Positions 1-6,455 of a stretch of DNA of 6,872 nucleotides are shown here, piece after piece (within the stretch, counting starts at the first letter, position 1; each line of letters begins with the position of its first letter). A program made the translations under genes and the position numbers. The notes beneath the pieces were generated by a model, which saw nothing but the letters and a program-made list of their open reading frames with translations, made no database searches and was not told the origin of the DNA. The stretch comes from Bacteroidales bacterium (GTDB taxonomy: Bacteria; Bacteroidota; Bacteroidia; Bacteroidales; DTU049), in contig JAHDSP010000087.1 of NCBI GenBank assembly GCA_018432645.1, positions 1-6,872 of the forward strand, given 5' to 3'.

Positions 1-187
1 AAACAAGATTGTGAAACTTGACACTAAATACATCTATTTATTTTATTGAAATAAAGATTTAGATAATAAAGTCTTTTTAAGCTTTTTATAATAAAGGAAT
101 ACATATACAATAACTATTAAGCTCTAGAAATACCGCATTGGGAAATGATTTGCAATAAAACAAGCAAGCCGCGTTGGGCAGAAGGGT
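1..187. other. Intergenic region 3' of the nuclease-helicase gene
   Basis: No gene is supported here. The sequence is AT-rich up to about 120, then becomes GC-richer from about 131 to 187, next to the stop codon of the minus-strand helicase gene. No convincing GC-rich hairpin followed by a T-run is visible, so no terminator is called. Reading on from the helicase stop in the same minus-strand frame gives about 34 more sense codons before the next stop. This is probably chance, but it lies over the GC-richer patch. Confidence 0.5.
133..178. repeat. Imperfect direct repeat CCGCRTTGGG, two copies
   Basis: CCGCATTGGG at 133-142 and CCGCGTTGGG at 169-178 differ by one base and start 36 bases apart. 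They stand out because the surroundings are AT-rich. The spacing is a multiple of three, so read in the minus-strand helicase frame both copies give Pro-Asn-Ala. What the repeat does is unknown. It could be a remnant of a dispersed repeat or a decayed coding end, and two copies of a 10-mer could also arise by chance. Confidence 0.35.
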
Positions 188-3100
188 TTACACTGTTTGA
201 ATATTTATAACAGCTCCTTTATTTTGTAAATCATTAATTATATGATTGATAAAAGGATGTGAACTCAAAATATCTACATTACCAACTAAAAATAATAATT
301 CTCTAGCTCTAGTGAGAGAAACATTCAGTTTTCTGTCTACGCTATTTTCTGCATTCATAGATTGTGATAAATCTAAATATTCCATATTATTAATGGCAAA
401 AGAGTAAATGATAATATCACGTTCAGAGCCTTGATATCTCTCTACTGTGTCTATAGTTATGTCATTACTTAAAGAATTTAACATAGATTTAATCAATGCT
501 ATCTGCGATCTATATGGAGTTATAACTCCAATAGAATAATCAGCAAATTGAATTTTTAAGGATTTAATAAGCTCAACGACAATTTGGGCTTCATATTTAT
601 TTGTAGGAGAATAGAACGAAGACATATCTATCGGAGTAGATATGAACATGACTCTATCAATATGTTCTGCGCCGTTATCTATGCTAAATGGCAACTTAAA
701 AGATTTAGGTAATGGTGATTTTTGTCTTTCTGTAGCACTAATTAATTTTTTATCATAGAAAAGTTCATTTACATATGTAGCTATATCTTCGTGCATCCTA
801 TGATGATATTTTAACATACAATAGCACTCATCCCATCCTTTATTTATAGCATTCTTTTTTAATCTGGTAAACAATGGTTCACTGAAATCATCTAAATGTA
901 TTTGCTTTAGTATATCCATAGAGATACATTTACCATTTACATTATTAGAACATTTATCTCCACTGTCTGATAATGGGCATTTATTATAATTAACATATTC
1001 ACAGTCAAAAGATAAATCTGCTTTTTGAGATTTATCTTTTTGCAAAACAACTGCAGGCAACTGATTTTCATCACCTATGAGTATCCATTTTTTTGTTTTA
1101 GACAAAACTGCTGCCAGCTCATATTCTAATATTTGAGTAGCTTCATCTACTATAAGTGTTTCTGGTTTGATAGCATCTAAAATAGTAATATGTGAATTAA
1201 TGAATGATAGAGTAGCAACAAATATTTTATTTTCATTTAAAACATTATTTAGCTCGGGCAAAATATTATTGAGTTGATCTATGTCTTTGGCAGATTCCAA
1301 TTGATTTTTCACTAAATCTTTATTAAGCAATATATAGGGGATAGATTGATTATCGAGATTATAACAAATCTCATCTACTGCTCTACGAGTATAGGCTACG
1401 ATTAGAGTTTTCTTTTCAGTCAGAAATAGATTTTTAGCAATAGCAGTGAGAGTTTTAGCAGTTTTACCAGTACCTGGAGGTCCTTGAATGAGAAAATAAT
1501 TTTTAGCATTTAGAGCTTGCTGTACTGCTAGATTTTGAGAACTATCCAAACCATCTAATTGATAAATTTCTGAATTGTTATCTTCGAAATTAGGCTTTTG
1601 CAATCCTAGAAATAAATCAGCAAAATGTTCATCCTCATTGGATATCAGATAAAACAAATTGCGAAGACCATAATTATAATTATGAAACCATCTATCTGCC
1701 TCAGCTATCCATTTAGATTTATTAGTAAATATTTTATGGGGAATATATTTATTAGCGATACTCAGCTCTACTTCACTTTCATTTATTCTCACGATATGAC
1801 CTTTCAATAATTGTTGAGATAAAGGATTATAATTTTCAGAATTATATGGATACAAAATTATAATATCTTCTTCTCTAAGTCTAGAAATAGATGCGTCATT
1901 ATTATCTAATGAAAATATTAAATGATTATCATCAGTAAAAGAATCAAACGTCAATGGGCCTAATACTTCAAACTGATTAAATTTTTTATTAAGAGATTTT
2001 TTCCAAATATTAGCATAGCCCCATTGAGATTCTTTTATTAAACTTTCCCAAGCATCATATACATCAGGATTTCCTATTTTAGCACACAGCAGTTCTCGAT
2101 AGATGAAGCGTACATTGCCCCAGAAATATGCATTTAGCAGTTTATTATTAGCAATTTTATTTATAGAATTATGTAAAAGATCTATGTCATTATACATAAA
2201 TGTTTGAGAATCACTTAGCTTGGTTTGATTTTTGCTAAAAATAGAAATAGTAAGTGGTGTAGAATCATCAGAATCTTTGGGTAAACAATTAATGAGAGAT
2301 GAGAAATCACCATTAGCATAATCTATATGATTTTTCACAATATTATTACGAGCAAAAAGTACCTCTTGTATTAACATTAGCTGACGCTCCTCGGCATTAT
2401 CACCAAAAGTAATGCTACGTATATGACGCTCCTCTGCTCCAGGATAAGCCATTTTATAAAATAATTTTTTGTCTGGATAAGTGCTGCGAAATAGTAAATA
2501 ATAGCATATCAATTGAGCATCATGAGATTTGGTATATAAATAACTTTTATTCTTGGGTTTGTGAGATTTCAACTCGTAAATATTAGCACTATTGCCTTTT
2601 GCAGTAAATGCTAATGCATCCATTCTGCCTTGTAAACCATAAATATGACTGATATAAAAGGGTTCTAAATACAATATAGAGCTTTTATCCCTTTTGATGC
2701 TTGGTAACATCAATTCTAGTCCAGACAAATATTCTTTTTTGATTATATCTATCAGAAAATCTATATTTACACCTTCAGAATTATTATACCAAAATAATAA
2801 TTCAAAAATATTTTTACCAATGAAATCTTTGTAAGCTTCTAGCAAATTAGCATCAGAAACTTTATCATTAGCTATATATACATCAAAAATTTCTCCTAAA
2901 ATGTTACCAATGAGAATGCTTTGGATTTTCTGAGGATTATCAATATTTACGAAGGTTCTAATGATAGAATAAATGGGAACTAACTTGATAAAATGTGGAT
3001 ATGAATTGTTGAAAATATGTACATCACTTACATCCCTCACATCTAAGATATAGTCGGGATATAAAACTATTAGTGTATCAGCAGTAGAATAATATTCATT

Positions 3101-3700
3101 ACTTTTGAGAAAAGTACAATTTTGTATGAGAATATCTTGACCAATTTCTAGTATCGATGAATATTTGGTAAGATCTGGATATAATAAATTATTTTTGCTA
3201 TGATCAAATAAATACACTACTATCTCATCAATAAACAGTCCATCTGAACTAATGGTTTGTAAAATTAAAATTATTTTTTCTTCGTCCTCACAATTAATAT
3301 TTTTGATAATACCTCTCAAATGACACAAATTCTGGTAATTAGTAAAAGGCTTACGCACAATCTGAGGGATAGAATTATCGAGTGTCGGATTTATCATTGA
3401 ATATAAATATGATTGCTGTGATGCATCTGCTCGTAAATTGTCAATTATAATTTGAAATTGATTTTTTAGCTTTAGTAAATCATCGGGATCTAATAATCCA
3501 GTTTGGTAGAATTTATTTTTTAAATCTTCGTATTGAAAAAATGCTTCCTGTAGAATATGATTTTCTGCAAAAATATTTGGTAAAGAATCAATAATTTCAT
3601 CGATACTATAAAATTTCTTATTTTGAGCCACATTGATGGTTTTAATAATATTTTTTTCGATATCTTCGATTAACTGATCAGTATATTTATTACACTTCAT
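188..3700 (-). CDS. Dna2-like PD-(D/E)XK nuclease / superfamily 1B DNA helicase
   Basis: This 1170-residue protein is predicted to be an ATP-dependent helicase fused to a nuclease, acting on DNA ends, flaps or replication and repair intermediates in the cytoplasm. Residues 1-110 look helical, and about 120-225 look beta-rich. A RecB-type nuclease follows, with GRMD (D361), ELK (E376, K378) and QxxxY (Q396, Y400). Residues about 575-660 resemble the beta-barrel that precedes the motor in Upf1/Dna2-type helicases. The helicase motor has Walker A GPPGTGKT (740-747), Walker B VDEATQ (851-856), motif III GDENQLPAV (876-884), the RMH motif (968-970), YQGSE (1089-1093) and LTRAR (1129-1133). All key residues are present, so it should be active. 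The Fe-S cysteine pattern C-x2-C-x5-C after the Dna2 nuclease is absent. Four cysteines (900, 908, 917, 925) sit in an insertion inside the motor instead. The gene stands alone, with no Shine-Dalgarno and no clear promoter. Family assignment is firm; a role in repair versus phage defence is not decided by the sequence. Confidence 0.9.
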   Translation of the reverse strand: MKCNKYTDQLIEDIEKNIIKTINVAQNKKFYSIDEIIDSLPNIFAENHILQEAFFQYEDLKNKFYQTGLLDPDDLLKLKNQFQIIIDNLRADASQQSYLYSMINPTLDNSIPQIVRKPFTNYQNLCHLRGIIKNINCEDEEKIILILQTISSDGLFIDEIVVYLFDHSKNNLLYPDLTKYSSILEIGQDILIQNCTFLKSNEYYSTADTLIVLYPDYILDVRDVSDVHIFNNSYPHFIKLVPIYSIIRTFVNIDNPQKIQSILIGNILGEIFDVYIANDKVSDANLLEAYKDFIGKNIFELLFWYNNSEGVNIDFLIDIIKKEYLSGLELMLPSIKRDKSSILYLEPFYISHIYGLQGRMDALAFTAKGNSANIYELKSHKPKNKSYLYTKSHDAQLICYYLLFRSTYPDKKLFYKMAYPGAEERHIRSITFGDNAEERQLMLIQEVLFARNNIVKNHIDYANGDFSSLINCLPKDSDDSTPLTISIFSKNQTKLSDSQTFMYNDIDLLHNSINKIANNKLLNAYFWGNVRFIYRELLCAKIGNPDVYDAWESLIKESQWGYANIWKKSLNKKFNQFEVLGPLTFDSFTDDNHLIFSLDNNDASISRLREEDIIILYPYNSENYNPLSQQLLKGHIVRINESEVELSIANKYIPHKIFTNKSKWIAEADRWFHNYNYGLRNLFYLISNEDEHFADLFLGLQKPNFEDNNSEIYQLDGLDSSQNLAVQQALNAKNYFLIQGPPGTGKTAKTLTAIAKNLFLTEKKTLIVAYTRRAVDEICYNLDNQSIPYILLNKDLVKNQLESAKDIDQLNNILPELNNVLNENKIFVATLSFINSHITILDAIKPETLIVDEATQILEYELAAVLSKTKKWILIGDENQLPAVVLQKDKSQKADLSFDCEYVNYNKCPLSDSGDKCSNNVNGKCISMDILKQIHLDDFSEPLFTRLKKNAINKGWDECYCMLKYHHRMHEDIATYVNELFYDKKLISATERQKSPLPKSFKLPFSIDNGAEHIDRVMFISTPIDMSSFYSPTNKYEAQIVVELIKSLKIQFADYSIGVITPYRSQIALIKSMLNSLSNDITIDTVERYQGSERDIIIYSFAINNMEYLDLSQSMNAENSVDRKLNVSLTRARELLFLVGNVDILSSHPFINHIINDLQNKGAVINIQTV

Positions 3701-3795
3701 TAAAATTAAGTTTTTAAGAAAAAATAAAATTAATAATAATTTTTTAAAATTAGTGATAAAATTTCATACAATGATTATAAATTTTGAGTAAAAAA
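3701..3795. other. AT-rich 5' flank of the nuclease-helicase gene
   Basis: This is the upstream region of the minus-strand helicase gene. It is almost entirely A and T. No minus-strand TAnnTTTG element is found in it, so the helicase promoter could not be placed. On the plus strand, TAAATTTTG at 3778-3786 resembles the -7 element but carries one extra base. Confidence 0.4.
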
Positions 3796-3906
3796 ATGTC
3801 AGAATTACAGATTCCCAGATACACGCTCAATAGACTATTATTTTATATAAAAAAGCTAATATATTCGTTTAAATTTTGTTTAGTGTTGTTTAAACATTTT
3901 ACTTAA
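3796..3906 (+). pseudogene. Possible 5' remnant of a Rex-like redox repressor gene
   Basis: A 36-codon open frame starts with ATG at 3796 and ends with TAA at 3904-3906. Its first residues, MSELQIPRYTLNRLLFYIKK, fit the pattern IPxxTxxRLxxYxxxL that begins the winged-helix domain of the NADH-sensing repressor Rex (compare the IPQATAKRLPLYYRFLKNL region of Bacillus subtilis Rex, from memory). The following residues (about 22-36) do not resemble Rex, and the frame ends at the edge of the repeat array, so a functional protein is unlikely. The match is only about eight positions long and the DNA is AT-rich, so chance is a real alternative. A near-promoter, TAAATTTTG, lies 9 bases upstream of the ATG. 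Confidence 0.22.
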
Positions 3907-3926
3907 ACTAATCAACTTATAAATTA

Positions 3927-3968
3927 TTACCTTTCACCTTTTACCTTTCACCTTTTACCTTTCTAACC
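3927..3968. repeat. 14-bp tandem repeat, three copies
   Basis: The unit TTACCTTTCACCTT is perfect at 3927-3940 and 3941-3954. A third copy at 3955-3968 keeps the first nine bases and then diverges. It leads without a gap into the 8-bp array. Just before it, ACTAATCA (3907-3914) and ACTTATAA (3915-3922) look like stray units of that 8-bp family. The plus strand contains no G here. Confidence 0.85.
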
Positions 3969-4058
3969 ACTTATCAACTTATCAACTTATCAACTTATCA
4001 ACTTATCAACTCATCAACTAATCAACACATCACCTATCACCTATCACTTATCACCTAT
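3969..4058. repeat. 8-bp tandem array (ACTTATCA) grading into 7-bp units
   Basis: Five perfect ACTTATCA units run from 3969 to 4008, followed by three single- or double-change variants, ACTCATCA, ACTAATCA and ACACATCA (4009-4032). The period then drops to seven: CCTATCA twice (4033-4046), CTTATCA (4047-4053) and a broken CCTAT (4054-4058). The plus strand has no G, so it cannot contain an ATG, GTG or TTG start, and the array is not a coding repeat on that strand. The minus strand of the 8-bp part carries TGA or TAA in every frame. Confidence 0.9.
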
Positions 4059-4130
4059 TCTCCCAGTCTCCTCGTCTCACCATCAACTCATCAACTTATC
4101 AACTCATCAACTTATCATTTTCTCACTTTT
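4059..4130. repeat. Second 8-bp periodic block, TC at every eighth base, abutting the metK promoter
   Basis: Nine consecutive 8-mers all begin with TC: TCTCCCAG, TCTCCTCG, TCTCACCA, TCAACTCA, TCAACTTA, TCAACTCA, TCAACTTA, TCATTTTC and TCACTTTT. Units four to seven belong to the same family as the preceding array. The only two G residues of the whole G-depleted stretch (4066 and 4074) occupy the same position in adjacent units. The block ends 20 bases before the putative metK -7 element, so its last unit covers the place where a -33 element would lie. Confidence 0.8.
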
Positions 4131-4150
4131 TATAGTCAAAAAAAAATATT

Positions 4151-4158
4151 TAATTTCG
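4151..4158 (+). promoter_or_regulatory. Putative metK promoter -7 element (TAATTTCG)
   Basis: TAATTTCG matches the Bacteroidota -7 consensus TAnnTTTG except for one base, and is followed by CAA, as in the other two promoters of this window. It lies 26 bases before the metK ATG, which would give a leader of about 20 bases. The -33 position falls in a T-run at the end of the repeat array and has no TTG. Confidence 0.5.
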
Positions 4159-4184
4159 CAATCATTATTAAAAAATTTTAAAAT

Positions 4185-5480
4185 ATGTCATACTTATTTA
4201 CCTCAGAGAGTGTATCAGAAGGACATCCTGATAAAGTAGCAGATCAGATTAGTGATGCATTACTAGATGAATTTCTAAGGCAAGATCCAGAGTCAAAAGT
4301 AGCTTGTGAAATATTAGTAACTACTGGTTTAGTTATTATTTCTGGTGAAGTAACTACTAATGCTTGGATAGATCATCATAAGCTAGCTAGAGAAATTATT
4401 AAAAAAATAGGCTATACCAAAAGTACATATTTTTTTGAGTACAATTCTTGTGGTGTCATATCTACGCTACATGAGCAATCTCCTGATATTAGACTAGGTG
4501 TTATTAGACAGAAACCTGAGGAGCAAGGAGCTGGTGATCAAGGTATGATGTATGGCTATGCTTGTAATGAGATGAAAAATTACATGCCTATATCCATTGA
4601 GGTAGCAAACATATTATTACAAGAGTTAGCTAATATCAGAAAAGAAGGAAAAGTAATGCAATATTTGGGACCAGATAGCAAATCGCAAGTAACATTAGAA
4701 TATGACGATAATAATATTCCTACAAAAATAAATACTATAGTAATATCTACCCAGCATGATGATATCTGGAAAACCTCCGAAGAAATGCAAAACGCTATAG
4801 AACAAGACATTAGACAATATCTCATTCCAAGAGTAAAAGCATCTAATGTAGTACCTGAAGAAGTTAGAAATCTTTTCGATCAAAATGATTTCAGACTATT
4901 AATAAATCCAACAGGTAAATTCACTATTGGCGGACCTCATGGAGATACTGGATTGACAGGACGTAAAATCATTGTAGATACTTATGGTGGACATGGTGCT
5001 CATGGTGGTGGTTCTTTCAGCGGTAAAGATCCCTCAAAAGTAGATCGCTCCGCGGCATATGCTCTGCGTTATATTGCTAAAAATGCTGTAGCTGCAGGAT
5101 TAGCTGATAAAATTTTATTGCAAATATCATATGCTATTGGCGTAGCTCAACCTATTTCTCTTTATGTAAATACTTATGGAACCGCCAAAGTGCCGATGAG
5201 TGATAGAGAAATAGCTGATAAACTACTACATATGTTTGATCTTTCACCTTATGGCATTATCAAAAAATTTGCCTTAACAAATCCTATATATCTACCAACT
5301 GCATCATATGGACATTTCGGCAGAGATGTTTATGAAAAAGAAATCGAAGTAAGTGAGCTACATAAAGATGCAGAAAAAAGAATTGTCGATGGACAAACAA
5401 AATATTATAAAAAGATAACTTTTTTCCCTTGGGAAAAGCTTGACAGTGTAGATTTGATAAAGAATAATTTTAATCTTTAA
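4185..5480 (+). CDS. metK: S-adenosylmethionine synthetase (methionine adenosyltransferase)
   Basis: MetK makes S-adenosylmethionine from methionine and ATP, releasing phosphate and diphosphate. It supplies the methyl donor for DNA, RNA, protein and cofactor methylation and acts in the cytoplasm as a homo-oligomer. The 431-residue product has the three repeated domains of the family. EGHPDK at 12-17 carries the catalytic-site His14, Asp16 and Lys17. The family signature GAGDQG is at 115-120, [12 protein letters not shown] at 250-261, and the second signature [20 protein letters not shown] at 274-293. It is longer than the 384-residue E. coli enzyme because of a longer central part and C-terminus, which as I recall is usual in Bacteroidota. 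The ATG at 4185 is right because the conserved N-terminus ([16 protein letters not shown]) begins at once. There is no Shine-Dalgarno. It is monocistronic, divergent from the helicase gene and convergent with the acyltransferase gene. All signature residues are intact. Confidence 0.98.
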   Translation: MSYLFTSESVSEGHPDKVADQISDALLDEFLRQDPESKVACEILVTTGLVIISGEVTTNAWIDHHKLAREIIKKIGYTKSTYFFEYNSCGVISTLHEQSPDIRLGVIRQKPEEQGAGDQGMMYGYACNEMKNYMPISIEVANILLQELANIRKEGKVMQYLGPDSKSQVTLEYDDNNIPTKINTIVISTQHDDIWKTSEEMQNAIEQDIRQYLIPRVKASNVVPEEVRNLFDQNDFRLLINPTGKFTIGGPHGDTGLTGRKIIVDTYGGHGAHGGGSFSGKDPSKVDRSAAYALRYIAKNAVAAGLADKILLQISYAIGVAQPISLYVNTYGTAKVPMSDREIADKLLHMFDLSPYGIIKKFALTNPIYLPTASYGHFGRDVYEKEIEVSELHKDAEKRIVDGQTKYYKKITFFPWEKLDSVDLIKNNFNL

Positions 5481-5481
5481 T

Positions 5482-5550
5482 AAATTCAAAACTGAATTTC
5501 ACATAATCTATTTATTGCAAAACAAATATATTAATCCAAAAATTTTTTTG
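5482..5550. terminator. Weak candidate transcription end between convergent metK and acyltransferase genes
   Basis: The 88 bases between the two convergent stops hold an AT-rich perfect inverted repeat, AAATTC (5482-5487) and GAATTT (5494-5499) with a 6-base loop, directly after metK. Further on is a CAAAAATTTTTTTG tract (5537-5550), which offers a T-run on the plus strand and a shorter one on the minus strand. Neither is a classical GC-rich intrinsic terminator, so the call rests mainly on the convergent gene order. Confidence 0.25.
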
Positions 5551-5568
5551 TAAAGATTGCAAGCTATA

Positions 5569-6144
5569 TTATTGTGTCCACGCATCATAAAAAGTTTTTA
5601 ATTGTGGATAATTTTCTAAAAATTCTTTATCCATTTCTCTAGTATCACCCACAACTATTGCTGGATTGCCAGAGATGATAGCATAGTCTGGGAATGTACC
5701 TTTCACATAACTATATGCTGATACTATGCTCCCTTTTCCAATATTACTGCCAGGCATAATAACACTATGCGGCCCTATAAATGAATATTTACCAATATGT
5801 ATAGATCCTATAATGTATCCAATGAGATCATGATTTTTTACATATTCTGACCCATATAAACGGATAGAAATATGACTAGAATGTGTTGTGATAGTTATGA
5901 AATTTGTTATCTGACAACCTTCTTCAATAGTGATTCCATTACTAGCTTCTATGAAATTATAATGACCAATAAATATATTATCGCTTAATTTTAGATTTTT
6001 CATAGCATTAATAACAGTTGTATTACTTATTCTAACATTCTTTAATAATTTGCCATCTTGCTTATAATGACTCAACATAGTAGGTCTAAAACTCTTTGAT
6101 AACCTATGTAATATAGATTCTTTAATTCTATACAAAAAATTCAT
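5569..6144 (-). CDS. Left-handed beta-helix (hexapeptide repeat) acyltransferase
   Basis: This 191-residue protein belongs to the WbbJ/maltose O-acetyltransferase-type group, which moves an acetyl or other acyl group from CoA to a sugar or sugar-nucleotide hydroxyl. Imperfect hexapeptide repeats occur at about 36-80 and are clearest at about 114-147, with runs such as IHIGKYSFIGPHSVIMPGSN. The sequence THSSH at 87-91 holds the best candidates for the catalytic histidine (H88 or H91). GNPA at 159-162 is the usual end of the helix in this group, followed by a short helical tail. No signal peptide or membrane segment is seen, so it is cytoplasmic. The family often modifies LPS, O-antigen or capsule, but no glycosyltransferase lies beside it here, so the acceptor cannot be named. 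The ATG at 6144 is preceded by a perfect -7 element and no Shine-Dalgarno. The size is normal for the family. Confidence 0.9.
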   Translation of the reverse strand: MNFLYRIKESILHRLSKSFRPTMLSHYKQDGKLLKNVRISNTTVINAMKNLKLSDNIFIGHYNFIEASNGITIEEGCQITNFITITTHSSHISIRLYGSEYVKNHDLIGYIIGSIHIGKYSFIGPHSVIMPGSNIGKGSIVSAYSYVKGTFPDYAIISGNPAIVVGDTREMDKEFLENYPQLKTFYDAWTQ

Positions 6145-6153
6145 TTTTTATTG

Positions 6154-6161
6154 CAAATATA
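6154..6161 (-). promoter_or_regulatory. Promoter -7 element for the acyltransferase gene (TATATTTG)
   Basis: On the minus strand this is a perfect TAnnTTTG, followed by CAA. Only nine bases separate it from the ATG, so the transcript would have a leader of a few bases at most. A TTTTG at 6186-6190 on the same strand could act as the -33 element, although its 24-base spacing is slightly long. Confidence 0.65.
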
Positions 6162-6332
6162 TTATTAAAATCTTTAATAACTATTCAAAATGTTAATGAT
6201 TAATACTGAAATTTATTAACTGTAAGGGGAAAAGTATGTTTAAAATAATTTAAATTAAAAAAATGTAAAAATAAGACATGATATAATTATAAAGCAAAAA
6301 AATATTGAGTAAAAAAATATAGAAGAATAAAA
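6162..6332. other. AT-rich divergent intergenic sequence
   Basis: This is the left part of the 311 bases between the acyltransferase start and the transposase start. Apart from the possible -33 element of the acyltransferase promoter and one GGGG run at 6226-6229, it is a run of A and T with no repeat, RNA or gene that I can support. A minus-strand open frame covering 6250-6495 is rejected as coding. Confidence 0.5.
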
Positions 6333-6372
6333 GGGGATATTGGGGCAAGATAATGGAATTTGAGGGAGGGGG
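6333..6372 (+). other. G-rich island upstream of the transposase
   Basis: In an otherwise AT-rich region the plus strand carries G-runs at 6333-6336, 6342-6345, 6364-6366 and 6368-6372, with a GG at 6355-6356 between them. The loops are 5, 18 and 1 bases, so it does not meet the strict G-quadruplex rule, but a two-layer or long-loop structure is possible. It may be part of the left end of the insertion sequence. That cannot be tested without the right end. Confidence 0.4.
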
Positions 6373-6428
6373 AATGTAAACTTTTAAATTTTTTAAAGAT
6401 TTTATATGCTTATATTTTAAAAATATAT

Positions 6429-6436
6429 TATATTTG
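6429..6436 (+). promoter_or_regulatory. Promoter -7 element for the transposase gene (TATATTTG)
   Basis: This is a perfect TAnnTTTG followed by CAA, 19 bases before the transposase ATG. The 8-mer is identical to that of the acyltransferase gene. No TTG is seen at the -33 position. Confidence 0.6.
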
Positions 6437-6455
6437 CAACAAAAATTTATCATAT

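Noticed and set aside
1625..1810. Plus-strand open frame of 61 codons
   Set aside because: It lies wholly inside the helicase gene on the opposite strand and resembles nothing known.
3969..4117. Cluster of DnaA boxes or an origin (TTATCAAC resembles TTATCCACA)
   Set aside because: Each unit differs from the box at two positions, and the 8-bp period would make 9-mer boxes overlap. No origin genes are nearby.
3907..4130. CRISPR array
   Set aside because: Units are 7 to 14 bp and contiguous, with no spacers and no cas genes.
3889..4184. SAM riboswitch upstream of metK
   Set aside because: The sequence lacks the G residues needed for paired stems, and the promoter leaves a leader of only about 20 bases.
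4580..4883. Two minus-strand open frames opposite metK
   Set aside because: They are antisense shadows of a fully conserved metK, with low-complexity cysteine- and isoleucine-rich translations.
6333..6372. Canonical G-quadruplex
   Set aside because: One loop is 18 bases long, beyond the usual limit of seven, so only a non-standard form is possible.
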